Assembly (NCBI RefSeq): GCF_018131075.1
Contig: NZ_JAFCLS010000050.1
Location: forward strand, 1-61,471
From: Bradyrhizobium sp. JYMT SZCCT0428
GTDB taxonomy: Bacteria; Pseudomonadota; Alphaproteobacteria; Rhizobiales; Xanthobacteraceae
Direction: 5' to 3'
DNA: 61,471 nucleotides
Shown here in pieces: positions 41,678 through 50,100 of this stretch. The notes below the pieces were generated by a model. The model did not search any database. It saw only the letters and a list, made by a program, of their open reading frames with translations, and was not told where the DNA came from. Both the position numbers and the translations under genes were made by a program. Positions within the stretch are counted from its first letter, which is position 1, and each line of letters starts with the position of its first letter.

Positions 41678-42523
41678 TCAATTGAGATGGCGATCGAGAA
41701 ACTGGTGCAGGCGCTGACTTGCATTATCAGCTGCCTCGCCATTGTATTCCAGCCAGTGACCAAACAGGGTCGTGCCGGGCTTCAGGTGCGGGTAATAGAA
41801 TCCGTGGTGCGCGCCGGGATAGACAATCAGCTCGACTGGCGGCCCCTCGTTGCCCCAGCTGGCGACTTTACCGGAGCAATCTGCCGCCGGCGTCCAATCG
41901 TCGAGGGCCCCGATGAGGATGAGCGTGGGTATCTCCGGACGTGCCATCGCCTGCTTGCACGGAGGATTGAACGCCGCCGCCGCCCGGAACCGCAGATTGC
42001 TTGGAGGCCCGAACAGTTCGAACGAATTGGGCTCCGCCACAGAGAGGGCAACCCGGCCGCCTGCCGAGAAGCCGACCGCAGCCACACGGCGCGGATCGAC
42101 GAAGCTTTGCCCAGCCAGGAAGACGAGCGCCCCGTAAGCATCCGGCCTGCGCCTGATGAAGGTGGCAAACGCGCTTGATGTGCAGGCGTGATCGGTACCA
42201 AGACGCGTTGCATAGCTGTCGACGAGCAGGACGACATAGCCCCGGGCGACAAGTTCATCGGTCAATTTTTGCTTTGTCGTGCCGTGCATCCCGGCACAGC
42301 CGTGCAGTCCGACGACCGCGGGAAAAGGACCGACGCCATCCGGCTTGGCGAGATCGCCCTGGATGCGCTCGCCGGCAATGAGCGTGCCCGAAACGAGCCG
42401 CTGAGAGGCGCTTTCAAACTCTACGCGCTGCAGCGGTGCGGCCCATGCATCGGCCATCAGCGCACCCGGGACGCACCAAAGCATCAGCAATGCCGCGGCT
42501 CGGGAAGCGACTGTTCCAGGCAA
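41678..42523 (-). CDS. Secreted dienelactone-hydrolase-family protein
   Basis: 281 aa. The signal peptide (LLMLWCVPGALMADAWA) gives periplasmic location. Motifs are the oxyanion LHGCAGMHG (about residues 73-81), nucleophile GFSAGGRVA (Ser about 151), acid GALDDWTP and His in GAHHGFYYP. Classical dienelactone hydrolases use Cys; Ser here points to an esterase-like member. The start is TTG at 42523 with AGGGGAG 6 nt upstream; the next in-frame ATG would cut the signal peptide. Alone, leftward, convergent with the His-rich gene. Confidence 0.84.
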   Translation of the reverse strand: MPGTVASRAAALLMLWCVPGALMADAWAAPLQRVEFESASQRLVSGTLIAGERIQGDLAKPDGVGPFPAVVGLHGCAGMHGTTKQKLTDELVARGYVVLLVDSYATRLGTDHACTSSAFATFIRRRPDAYGALVFLAGQSFVDPRRVAAVGFSAGGRVALSVAEPNSFELFGPPSNLRFRAAAAFNPPCKQAMARPEIPTLILIGALDDWTPAADCSGKVASWGNEGPPVELIVYPGAHHGFYYPHLKPGTTLFGHWLEYNGEAADNASQRLHQFLDRHLN

Positions 42524-42591
42524 TGGCGTCTCCCCTTTGAAAGTTCGCGCCCCGTATTTTTAAGGCGTTTCCAATCTGGACGCCACGGCAG

Positions 42592-43221
42592 CTAATCGCC
42601 GACGCGGGGCTGGCCCTTCAATGCGGCCAGTTCCGCCTCTAGCTCGCCGATGCGGGCGTCGCGCGAGGCCAAGGCGTTCGCCACGTCGCCCGCGTCGAAT
42701 TTTTGCGGGATGTGCTGCGGGCAATTGGTGTCCCATGCCGAGATCCGGAACAGGATGACCTGTTCGGGCCGCGCCTTGTATCCCTTCGGCATCAGCGCCT
42801 GCGTCAGCGCCGGGTCGTCATCGACCACGCGCGCCTCGCCCCAGATCTTGACGCGCCTGCGATGCGCATAGTCCATCACGAAGATATGCGCTTGCGGGTT
42901 CTCCGAGAGGTTGCCTTGCGTGATGTATTGCCGGTTGCCGCTGTAATCGGCGAACGCGATCGTGTTCTTGTCGATGATTTTGACAAAGCCCTTCGGGCCG
43001 CCGCGATGCTGGATGTAGGGGTGGCCGGCGGCCGAGGCGGTGGCGAGATAGAAACTGTTGGTTTCGCCCAGGAAGCCCGCGAGATTCTCGTCGATCTCGG
43101 TGCGCCAGCCGCCGTTCTCCTCGACCCGGGCATAGGCGTCGCGCGATCCCTTGCGCGCCTGCACCGCCTTCACGGCCGGGGTGAAGGCAACATCGCTGGA
43201 ATAGGTGTGAACGTCTGACAT
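42592..43221 (-). CDS. Pyridoxamine 5'-phosphate oxidase-family flavoprotein
   Basis: 209 aa. The split-barrel FMN-binding pattern YLATASAAGHPYIQHRGGPKG (about residues 58-78), then TIAFADYSGNRQYITQGNLS and VKIWGEARVVDDDP. The C-terminus is a coiled-coil-like helix (DARIGELEAELAALKG). Probably an FMN- or F420-independent reductase/oxidase of unknown substrate. It is divergent from a LysR gene, its likely regulator. Confidence 0.85.
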   Translation of the reverse strand: MSDVHTYSSDVAFTPAVKAVQARKGSRDAYARVEENGGWRTEIDENLAGFLGETNSFYLATASAAGHPYIQHRGGPKGFVKIIDKNTIAFADYSGNRQYITQGNLSENPQAHIFVMDYAHRRRVKIWGEARVVDDDPALTQALMPKGYKARPEQVILFRISAWDTNCPQHIPQKFDAGDVANALASRDARIGELEAELAALKGQPRVGD

Positions 43222-43308
43222 CGGAGCAACCCTCTCGCCAAAGGCGCTAACGGCGCCTGTTCTTCCGCTCCAAGATGGTCCCTTGCAAATTTAAAACAAT
43301 CATCCCGA

Positions 43309-43336
43309 TTGACACGACACTATTGCAATATATGAA
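43309..43336 (+). promoter_or_regulatory. Candidate LysR-gene promoter with a central palindrome
   Basis: TTGACA (43309-43314), 16-bp spacer and TATGAA (43331-43336). The spacer contains the perfect 10-bp palindrome TATTGCAATA (43321-43330), a possible LysR binding core in the divergent spacer. The -10 lies only a few bases before the ATG at 43340, so a leaderless or very short-leader mRNA would result. Confidence 0.45.
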
Positions 43337-43339
43337 ATA

Positions 43340-44239
43340 ATGGGCATGGACCGTATCGACGCTATGCAGGCCTTTGTCACCGTCGCCGATTTGCAGGGCT
43401 TTGCCCCCGCCGCGCGCAAGCTCGGGCTGTCGCCATCAGGCGTGACGCGGCTGATCGCGGCGCTGGAGGACCGACTTGGCGCCCGGCTGCTGCAGCGGAC
43501 CACGCGGTCCCTGACGCTCACGGACACCGGCGCCCGTTACCTGGAGCGCGCCCGCCAGATCCTCAGCGATGTCGAGGAGGCCGAAAGCGCTGCCGAGGGC
43601 GAGCGCACCAGGCCGGGCGGCCGGCTGACGGTATCCGCGCCGAACGGCTTTGGCCGGCTTCACGTCAGCCCTGTGATGACGGCCTATCTGAAACGCTATC
43701 CCGACGTCTCGGCGGATTTGCGGCTGTCGGACCGAATGATCAACCTGGTGGAAGAGGGCGTCGACCTCGCGGTGCGGATCGGCCATTTGCCGGACTCGAC
43801 GCTGGTCGCGCGCCATGTCGGCGAGATGCGGCGGATCGTGGTGGGCTCGAAGGATTATCTCAAGCGGCGCGGCGAGCCCAAGACGCCGGAGGCGATAGCG
43901 AACCACGATACCATTCATTTCGGCGCCATGACCGCTGCACCGGATTGGCGCTTTGCCGCCGAGGGCCGTGAGATACGCGTCTCGAGCACGCCGCGGTTTA
44001 CCTCCAACAGCGCCGACGCCGCGATCCAATATGCGGAAGCGGGCGGCGGCCTGACCCGGGTGCTGGCCTATCAGGCCGCCGATTCACTCAAAGCGGGAAG
44101 GCTCCGCATCGTGCTGGCGGAATTCGAGCAGCCGGCGCTGCCGATCCACATCGTCTATCCGACCTCGCGGCTGCTGTCGGCGAAAGTGCGCACCTTCATC
44201 GATCTGGTGACGGAGACTGTGGATTGGCGTTTTGGCTGA
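43340..44239 (+). CDS. LysR-family regulator
   Basis: 299 aa. Winged helix MDRIDAMQAFVTVADLQGFA through VTRLIAALEDRLGARLL (about residues 3-60), then a LysR effector domain of the usual length with PNGFGRLHVSPVMTAYLKRY. Divergent from the PNPOx-like gene, 118 bp apart, so probably its regulator. ATG 43340 and 43346 are both possible; neither has a Shine-Dalgarno, consistent with a short leader. Confidence 0.87.
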   Translation: MGMDRIDAMQAFVTVADLQGFAPAARKLGLSPSGVTRLIAALEDRLGARLLQRTTRSLTLTDTGARYLERARQILSDVEEAESAAEGERTRPGGRLTVSAPNGFGRLHVSPVMTAYLKRYPDVSADLRLSDRMINLVEEGVDLAVRIGHLPDSTLVARHVGEMRRIVVGSKDYLKRRGEPKTPEAIANHDTIHFGAMTAAPDWRFAAEGREIRVSSTPRFTSNSADAAIQYAEAGGGLTRVLAYQAADSLKAGRLRIVLAEFEQPALPIHIVYPTSRLLSAKVRTFIDLVTETVDWRFG

Positions 44240-44254
44240 CTGCAACCGTCCGCG

Positions 44255-44695
44255 TCACACTTGTTCTGTTACGACGGGCGCCTTCTTCGGCACCACGCGG
44301 AACGTCGCGTTGGCCCGCGCGATCACGACGTCGTCGGCCTTGATCAGGCTCTGCGCAAAGCAGATCGTGCGGCCGGTCTTGATCACCTCGGTCTCGATCG
44401 CAAGCCATTGCCCGACCTCCGCGGTGCCGATGAAGTCAACCGCGAGCCCGATCGTCACGAATGACGTCGTCCAGTTCGTCGCCTGCGCGCAGCTATAGCC
44501 CATCGCGTTGTCGGAGAGGGCCGCGATCAGCCCGCCATGGATCAGCCCACGGCCGTTGGTGTGCGGTTTTGCAAGTCGCAGCCCGATGACCACGGCCTTG
44601 TCGGTCCGCTTGGCATAGAGCGGTTCCCACGGTTCGGTGAGCGGGCTCTTGCGGGTGTGAAGCTCAAAACCATGGGGGATTTCGCTGACTGTCAT
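44255..44695 (-). CDS. PaaI-type hotdog thioesterase
   Basis: 146 aa hotdog-fold protein. NGRGLIHGGLIAALSDNAMG carries the HGG motif and the catalytic acid (Asp) of the PaaI/YdiI group, followed by VTIGLAVDFIGTAEVGQWL and the ARANATFRVV strand. It hydrolyses a CoA thioester, often aromatic. The ATG at 44695 is used. Convergent with the LysR gene, 15 bp apart, and near pobA but on its own transcript. Confidence 0.86.
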   Translation of the reverse strand: MTVSEIPHGFELHTRKSPLTEPWEPLYAKRTDKAVVIGLRLAKPHTNGRGLIHGGLIAALSDNAMGYSCAQATNWTTSFVTIGLAVDFIGTAEVGQWLAIETEVIKTGRTICFAQSLIKADDVVIARANATFRVVPKKAPVVTEQV

Positions 44696-44814
44696 GTGCG
44701 GCTCACGTGCTGACGATGTTTCTCGTCATTGAACGCAATGCGCCTGCGAAGTCACCGCCTACAAAGTTTTAAACGGGATTCGCATGGGTGTTTGAAATGC
44801 AGGACGATCCCTCC

Positions 44815-44900
44815 CGTCATTGCGAGCGAAGCGAAGCAATCCATTTCTCCGCGCTTGAGGAAGGATGGATTGCTTCGTCGCTGCGCTCCTCGCAATGACG
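44815..44900. repeat. CGTCATTGCGAG palindromic repeat
   Basis: CGTCATTGCGAGCGAAGCGA and CGCTCCTCGCAATGACG are inverted, with inner GAAGCAATCCAT / ATGGATTGCTTC. Between the thioesterase and pobA ends. Confidence 0.85.
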
Positions 44901-44908
44901 GCGTTGCT

Positions 44909-46078
44909 CTACAACGGCAACCCCACATAATTCTCCGACAGCGACGCCGACGCCGCGTTCGAGCTGACCAGATATTCCAGCTCGGCCAGCTGAATCCGCG
45001 CGCCAAACTCGCCCTGATCGGGGAATTTGTGCAGCATCGACGTCATCCACCACGAGAACCGCACCGCCTTCCAGACCCGCGTCAGCGCGCGTCCCGAATA
45101 ATTGTCGATCCCGGCACTGGATTTCTCGTCGTAATATTCGCGCAGCGCGCTCGAGAGGTAATGCACGTCGCTGGCTGCGAGGTTCAGTCCCTTGGCGCCG
45201 GTCGGCGGGACGATGTGGGAGGCGTCGCCGGCCAGGAACATTGTTCCGAACCGCATCGGCTCGGCGACAAAGCTGCGCAGCGGCGCGATGCTCTTTTCGA
45301 TCGACGGCCCGGTGACGAGTTCATCGACCGCCTTCTGGTCCAGCCGGCGTTTCAATTCGTCCCAGAACCGCTCGTCCGGCCATTGGTCGATGTGGTCGTC
45401 GAGCGGGCATTGCACGTAATAGCGGCTGCGCTGGGTCGAGCGCATGGTGCACAGCGCAAACCCGCGCGCATGGTTGGAGTAGATCAGTTCATGGCTGACC
45501 GGCGGGGTTTCCGAAAGAATCCCGAGCCAGCCGAACGGATAGATCCGCTCAAAGGTCTGGATCGCCGAGGGTTTGACGCTGGCGCGGCTGACGCCGTGAA
45601 ACCCGTCGCAGCCGGCGATGAAGTCGCAGTCGATTTCGTGGGCAACCCCGTCCTTGGTGTAGGTGACGCGCGGACGGTCGGTATCGAAATCATGCGGCTT
45701 GACCTCGCTGGCCTGATAGACCGTGGTGAGGCCGGCCGCCTTGCGTGCGTTCATCAGGTCGAGCGTCACCTCGGTCTGGCCGTAGATCATGACCGTCTTG
45801 CCGGTCGCCGCATGCATGTCGATGCGGTGCCGCGCGCCGCCGAACGCCAGTTCCACGCCATGGTGCACGAGGCCCTCGCGATGGGCGCGCGCGCCGGCGC
45901 CGACCTCGTCAAGCAGCGCCACAGTACCCTCTTCCAAGAGGCCGGCGCGGATGCGGCCGAGCACATATTCCGGGGTCTGGCGCTCGAGAATGACGTTGTC
46001 GATGCCGTAGCGGTGAAGTAGTTGCCCAAGCAACAATCCAGCCGGCCCGGCACCTATGATTGCGACTTTAGTCCGCAA
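44909..46078 (-). CDS. pobA: 4-hydroxybenzoate 3-monooxygenase
   Basis: 389 aa, the normal PobA length. FAD loop VAIIGAGPAGLLLGQLLHRY at the start; ILERQTPEYVLGRIRAGLLE; the DG motif DCDFIAGCDGFHGVSR; RSRYYVQCPLDDH, where substrate-contact residues lie; and GD motif FLAGDASHIVPPTGAKG. It converts 4-hydroxybenzoate to protocatechuate using NADPH and O2. The start is TTG at 46078 with GGGAG 7 nt upstream, giving the conserved (M)RTKVAIIGAG; a longer frame to 46138 is not conserved. Divergent from a TRAP transporter that may import aromatic acids (inference). Confidence 0.93.
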   Translation of the reverse strand: MRTKVAIIGAGPAGLLLGQLLHRYGIDNVILERQTPEYVLGRIRAGLLEEGTVALLDEVGAGARAHREGLVHHGVELAFGGARHRIDMHAATGKTVMIYGQTEVTLDLMNARKAAGLTTVYQASEVKPHDFDTDRPRVTYTKDGVAHEIDCDFIAGCDGFHGVSRASVKPSAIQTFERIYPFGWLGILSETPPVSHELIYSNHARGFALCTMRSTQRSRYYVQCPLDDHIDQWPDERFWDELKRRLDQKAVDELVTGPSIEKSIAPLRSFVAEPMRFGTMFLAGDASHIVPPTGAKGLNLAASDVHYLSSALREYYDEKSSAGIDNYSGRALTRVWKAVRFSWWMTSMLHKFPDQGEFGARIQLAELEYLVSSNAASASLSENYVGLPL

Positions 46079-46143
46079 TTGCTTGCTCCCATGGTCTGAT
46101 ACAGATTGGCACGCCGACGCTTGCGCCAGGTGTTGCAATGATA

Positions 46144-46157
46144 ATTATATCATATAA
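46144..46157 (-). promoter_or_regulatory. pobA -10 element within a palindrome
   Basis: On the minus strand a perfect TATAAT (46144-46149) points to pobA. It is covered by the 13-bp palindrome TTATATcATATAA (46145-46157), the layout of a repressor site. No good -35 is seen, so activation may be needed. Confidence 0.5.
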
Positions 46158-46283
46158 CAATTTTCGCAAAGAGCGTTGGTGCGAAACATTGTCGTTTGTT
46201 GCGCTGCACCGCAAGGCCGTCTTCGCAACGGGTGAACGGAGGTGTCGCGCCAACACGTTCGGCTTGAAAAGCCGCGCCAACTA

Positions 46284-46295
46284 TATAACATGTTA
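46284..46295 (+). promoter_or_regulatory. dctP-type gene -10 element with palindrome
   Basis: TATAAC (46284-46289) overlaps the perfect 10-bp palindrome TAACATGTTA (46286-46295), 55 bp before the TRAP binding-protein start. A CTTGAA 15 bp upstream is a weak -35. Layout mirrors the pobA side. Confidence 0.42.
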
Positions 46296-46349
46296 ATTAA
46301 CAAGACCGGGCGCCAAGCCCGCCTTCATGCGCAAAGGGAGAGAATGTCG

Positions 46350-47366
46350 ATGAGAAAAGCGTTTTTGGCGCTGCTGCTCGCCGCCAGTGTGACGCCTGCG
46401 ATGGCGCAGGAAAAAAACTTCGAGTTGAAATTGTCGCATTGGGTGCCGGCGTCGCACCCGCTGCAGAAGGCGCTGGAAGACTGGGGCTCCGCGGTCGAAA
46501 AGGAATCCGGCGGCACCATCAAGTACAAGGTGTTTCCGGCCCAGCAGCTCGGCAAGGCATTCGACCATTATGACATGGCGCGCGACGGCATCGCCGACGT
46601 CACCTACATCAATCCGGGTTATCAGCCCGGCCGCTTCCCGATCATCGGCGCCGGCGAATTGCCATTCCTGATGTCGGACGCCAAGGGCGGCTCGATGGCG
46701 CTCGACGCCTGGTACCGCAAATATGCCGAGAAGGAGATGAAGGACGTCAAGTTCTGCCTCGGCTTCATCCACTCGCCCTCCACGTTTCATTCGCGCACCA
46801 AGAAGATCGTGGTGCCCGACGACATCAAGGGCATGAAGATCCGCCCCGCCCACGCCACCATGGCGAATTACGTCACCCTGCTCGGCGGCACCAACGTGCA
46901 GTCCTCGGCGCCCGAGGTCCGCGACATCATCGAGCGCGGCGTCGCCGACGCCGTCACCTTCCCGTGGGGGTCGGTGCTGCTGTTCGGCATCGACAAGGTG
47001 ACGAAGTATCACATCGAGGCGCCGATCTATGTCACGACCTTTGCCTTCGTGATGAACAAGGACAAGTACAACCAGATGTCCGACCGCCAGAAGAAGGCGA
47101 TCGACAACAACTGCAACACCGAGGCCGCCGGCCGCGTCGGCGAGCCCTGGGGCATCTACGAGAATTCCGGTGTTGCAAAGATCAAGGCGCTGCCCGACCA
47201 CGAAGTCTACAAACTGTCGCCGGAGCAGACCGCGCTGTGGAAGAAGGCGTCCGAGCCGCTGATCAAGACCTGGGCTGACAACGTCAAGAAAGCCGGCGGC
47301 GACCCCGATGCCGCGATGACCGAGCTCCGCGCCGAACTGACCAAGCATAACGCTTTGGCGCAGTAG
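46350..47366 (+). CDS. dctP: TRAP transporter solute-binding protein (DctP family)
   Basis: 338 aa. Signal peptide MRKAFLALLLAASVTPAMAQ; mature region FELKLSHWVPASHPLQKALE, GGTIKYKVFPAQQLGKAFDH and the conserved Arg segment MKIRPAHATMANYVTLLGGT, which in TRAP proteins binds a carboxylate. It captures an organic acid in the periplasm for the DctQM permease encoded downstream. The ATG at 46350 has GGGAG 9 nt upstream; ATG 46344 is closer (3 nt). A repeat separates it from dctQ by 242 bp. Confidence 0.9.
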   Translation: MRKAFLALLLAASVTPAMAQEKNFELKLSHWVPASHPLQKALEDWGSAVEKESGGTIKYKVFPAQQLGKAFDHYDMARDGIADVTYINPGYQPGRFPIIGAGELPFLMSDAKGGSMALDAWYRKYAEKEMKDVKFCLGFIHSPSTFHSRTKKIVVPDDIKGMKIRPAHATMANYVTLLGGTNVQSSAPEVRDIIERGVADAVTFPWGSVLLFGIDKVTKYHIEAPIYVTTFAFVMNKDKYNQMSDRQKKAIDNNCNTEAAGRVGEPWGIYENSGVAKIKALPDHEVYKLSPEQTALWKKASEPLIKTWADNVKKAGGDPDAAMTELRAELTKHNALAQ

Positions 47367-47380
47367 AGGACTCGTGGTCT

Positions 47381-47555
47381 CCCTCTCCCGCTTGCGGGGG
47401 AGGGCGGGGTGGGGGTGTCGCCGCGAGTCATATGTTCGTGTGGAGAGACCTTCCGCGACACAACGCCTGCGCCACAGCTGAAATTCCGCTTCGGCGTCCC
47501 CATCCAAGAACGGCCGCCGAGGCGGCCTATTGCCTCCCCCGCAAGCGGGAGAGGT
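47381..47555. repeat. CTCCC/GGGAG intergenic palindromic repeat
   Basis: CCCTCTCCCGCTTGCGGGGG at the left and GCCTCCCCCGCAAGCGGGAG at the right. It sits inside the TRAP operon between dctP and dctQ and could lower expression of the permease relative to the abundant binding protein. Confidence 0.75.
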
Positions 47556-47608
47556 GAAGCTAGCCCCAAGCCACACCGGTTCAATTCGACGTCACAGGAC
47601 CTCCCCAC

Positions 47609-48118
47609 ATGAATCGCGCTTCGATGGATCGTTTCATCGATACGATCGAATGGATCGCGGCGGCATTTGTCGGCATCGTTGCTGCCAACATTTTCCTGGC
47701 CGTGCTGCTGCGTAACATTTTCAACTATTCGATCCCGGATTCCTTCGACATCGGCCGCATGATGCTCGGCATCCTGATCTTCTGGGGCATCGCGGCGACC
47801 AGCTATCGCGGCGGCCATATCACCGTCGATCTGGTCTGGGCCAATGTCGGTCCGAAATACCAGCGGATGATCGACGTTTTCGCCACCCTGGTGCTGCTGT
47901 TCGTGGTGGCAGTGCAGACCTGGACGCTGTTCGACAAGGTGCAGGGCACCTACAACGACAATGTCCTGACCTTCGACATGCGGATGCCGACCTGGCCGTT
48001 CTTCGCGATCGCGTGGGCCGGCGACGCCTCCGCGGTGCTGCTGATCGCGATCCGCACCTACCGCCTGATCTTCCATCCGGAAGACATCCATGATGCCAAA
48101 GAAACCACGGTGGAGTAG
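47609..48118 (+). CDS. dctQ: TRAP transporter small permease (DctQ family)
   Basis: 169 aa with four hydrophobic helices (WIAAAFVGIVAANIFLAVLL, MMLGILIFWGIAATSY, FATLVLLFVVAVQTW, a last one before AVLLIAIRTY). The motif RGGHITVDLVW is typical of DctQ. It forms the small membrane subunit of the TRAP transporter with DctM. Stop and dctM start are 6 bp apart. Confidence 0.9.
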   Translation: MNRASMDRFIDTIEWIAAAFVGIVAANIFLAVLLRNIFNYSIPDSFDIGRMMLGILIFWGIAATSYRGGHITVDLVWANVGPKYQRMIDVFATLVLLFVVAVQTWTLFDKVQGTYNDNVLTFDMRMPTWPFFAIAWAGDASAVLLIAIRTYRLIFHPEDIHDAKETTVE

Positions 48119-48124
48119 GGCATC

Positions 48125-49441
48125 ATGAGCACCGACGCGGTCGCCATTCTCGGATTTGTCGCGCTGTTCGCGCTGATGCTGCTGCGCGTGCCGGTGGGCA
48201 TGGCGATGGGCCTCGTCGGCGTCACCGGCTTTGGTTATCTCGTCGGCTTTTCCCCGGCGCTCAAGATGGTCGGCCAGACCTCGATGCGCACGGTGACCGA
48301 CTATACGTTCGGTGTCATTCCGATGTTCCTGCTGATGGGCGCCTTCGTCAGCAATTCCGGAATGAGCCGCGAACTGTTTCGCGCCGCCAACGGCTTCGTC
48401 GGCCATCTGCGCGGCGGCCTCGGCATCGCCACGGTCGCGGCCTGCGGCAGCTTTGCCGCGATCTGCGGCTCGTCGGTGGCGACGGCCGCGACATTCTCCG
48501 CCGTCGCCTATCCGGAAATGCGCCGCTTCGGCTATCCGCAATCCTTCGCCACCGGCGTGATCGCGGCCGGCGGCACGCTGGGCGCGATGCTGCCGCCGTC
48601 GACGGTGCTGGCGGTCTACGGCATCATCACCGAGCAGGACATCGGCAAGCTGTTCATGGCCGGCATCATTCCCGGCCTGCTCGCCATGGCCATGTACATG
48701 ATCACGATCTCGCTGATCGGCTGGTTCCGGCCCGACTTCCTGCCGAAGGGACCGCAAACCACCTGGCGCGAACGCTTTGCCGGCTTGAAAGACATCTGGG
48801 CGCCGGTGCTGCTGTTCGTCTTCGTGATCGGCGGACTTTACGGCCTGCCGTTCCTGCCGCGCTTTACACCGACGGAAGCCGGCGGTGTCGGCGCCACCGG
48901 CGCATTCCTGATCGGCGTGCTCACCGGGCGGCTGAACAAGGAAAAAATCCTGAACTCGCTGCTGCAGGCGACCCGCACCGCAGCTGCCGTCTTCACCGTG
49001 CTGATCGGCGCCTTGATCTTCGGCTATTTCCTCACGGTGACGCAGACCCCGCAAAAGGTCACCGAACTGCTCACCGGCCTCGGGCTCGGCCCCTACGGCA
49101 TCCTCGCGCTGATCATGGTGATGTATCTGGTGCTGGGCTGCCTGATGGACGCGATGGCCATGATCATCCTGACGGTGCCGATCATCTTCCCGGTCATCAT
49201 GCATCTTGGTTTTGATCCGATCTGGTTCGGCGTCATCATCGTGATGACCGTGGAACTCGGCCTGATCCATCCGCCGGTCGGCATGAACGTCTTTGTCATC
49301 AAGAGCGTCGTCAAGGACGTGTCGTTCACGACAATCTTCCGCGGCGTGATCCCGTTCGTCGTGACCGACCTGATCCGCCTCGTGATCCTGATTGCATTTC
49401 CGATCCTGGCGCTCTGGCTGCCGCAACGCATGATGGGGTAG
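48125..49441 (+). CDS. dctM: TRAP transporter large permease (DctM family)
   Basis: 438 aa with about 12 membrane helices. PMFLLMGAFVSNSGMSRELF, GGLGIATVAACGSFAAICGSS, MLPPSTVLAVYGIITEQDIG and the C-terminal HPPVGMNVFVIK are the DctM signature regions. It couples Na+ or H+ to uptake of the acid delivered by DctP. Ends in the GAGCATGATC repeat. With dctP and dctQ it forms a complete transporter, divergent from pobA. Confidence 0.92.
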   Translation: MSTDAVAILGFVALFALMLLRVPVGMAMGLVGVTGFGYLVGFSPALKMVGQTSMRTVTDYTFGVIPMFLLMGAFVSNSGMSRELFRAANGFVGHLRGGLGIATVAACGSFAAICGSSVATAATFSAVAYPEMRRFGYPQSFATGVIAAGGTLGAMLPPSTVLAVYGIITEQDIGKLFMAGIIPGLLAMAMYMITISLIGWFRPDFLPKGPQTTWRERFAGLKDIWAPVLLFVFVIGGLYGLPFLPRFTPTEAGGVGATGAFLIGVLTGRLNKEKILNSLLQATRTAAAVFTVLIGALIFGYFLTVTQTPQKVTELLTGLGLGPYGILALIMVMYLVLGCLMDAMAMIILTVPIIFPVIMHLGFDPIWFGVIIVMTVELGLIHPPVGMNVFVIKSVVKDVSFTTIFRGVIPFVVTDLIRLVILIAFPILALWLPQRMMG

Positions 49442-49492
49442 AGCATGATCCGGAAAAGTGGGTACCGGTTTTCCGATTAAGATCATGCTCCA
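49441..49492. repeat. GAGCATGATCCGGAAAAGTG repeat
   Basis: GAGCATGATC and GATCATGCTC invert around CCGGAAAAGTGGGTACCGG and TTTTCCG. It overlaps the last base of dctM. A related repeat is at 38031-38118. Confidence 0.75.
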
Positions 49493-49506
49493 CTAAAAGG
49501 ACTTCC

Positions 49507-49968
49507 ATGACTCCGCAGCTCGAGACAAAGTATGTCTTCACGCTCACTGTCCACATCGGCGAGGTGACCTCGGCCGGCGAAACCGGCCACGGCGTGCGCC
49601 GGATCATCCCGATCCTGGGCGGCGAGGTGCGCGGCGATGATATCAACGGCAAGATCTGCGCGTTCGGCGCGGATTTCCAGATCATCCGCCCCAACGAGCT
49701 GATCGAGCTGGAGGCGAAATACGCCTTCGAGACCGACGATGGCGCGACCGTCTATGTCGAGAACAAGGGCCTTCGCTTCGGCCCGGTCGATCTGCTGCAA
49801 AAACTCAAGCGCGGCGAGCCGGTCGACCCCAGGCTGATCTACTTCCGCACCGTGCCGAAATTCGAGACCGGCCACGAGAAATACCGCTGGCTGATGGAAA
49901 ACCTCTTCATCGGTTCCGCCGCCCGCCACGCCGACCGCGTCGTCATCGACGTCCATCAGGTGTTGTAG
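49507..49968 (+). CDS. DUF3237 protein
   Basis: 153 aa. LETKYVFTLTVHIGEVTSAG, HGVRRIIPILGGEVRGDDIN and VYVENKGLRFGP, with the C-terminal FRTVPKFETGHEKYRWLMENLFIG, are the DUF3237 pattern: a soluble beta-barrel protein of unknown function often near aromatic-degradation genes. It follows the TRAP operon, separated only by a repeat, so co-transcription is possible. ATG at 49507. Confidence 0.87.
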   Translation: MTPQLETKYVFTLTVHIGEVTSAGETGHGVRRIIPILGGEVRGDDINGKICAFGADFQIIRPNELIELEAKYAFETDDGATVYVENKGLRFGPVDLLQKLKRGEPVDPRLIYFRTVPKFETGHEKYRWLMENLFIGSAARHADRVVIDVHQVL

Positions 49969-49983
49969 GGAACGGTTTTTCCC

Positions 49984-50094
49984 CGTCATTGCGAGCGCAG
50001 CGAAGCAATCCATCGCGCGCCCAGCCGAGGAATGGATTGCTTCGTCGCTTCGCTCCCTTGCGCAAACGCTTTGCGTTTGTCGCAGGCAATGACG
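49984..50094. repeat. CGTCATTGCGAG palindromic repeat
   Basis: CGTCATTGCGAGCGCAGCGA ... CTTCGCTCC ... CGCAGGCAATGACGG; the right arm is longer and less perfect than in the other two copies. Confidence 0.75.
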
Positions 50095-50100
50095 GTTGCC

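Noticed and set aside
47207..49486. A 759-codon minus-strand frame opposite the TRAP permease genes
   Set aside because: Shadow of dctQ and dctM; composition is Gln/His/Arg-rich with no motif.
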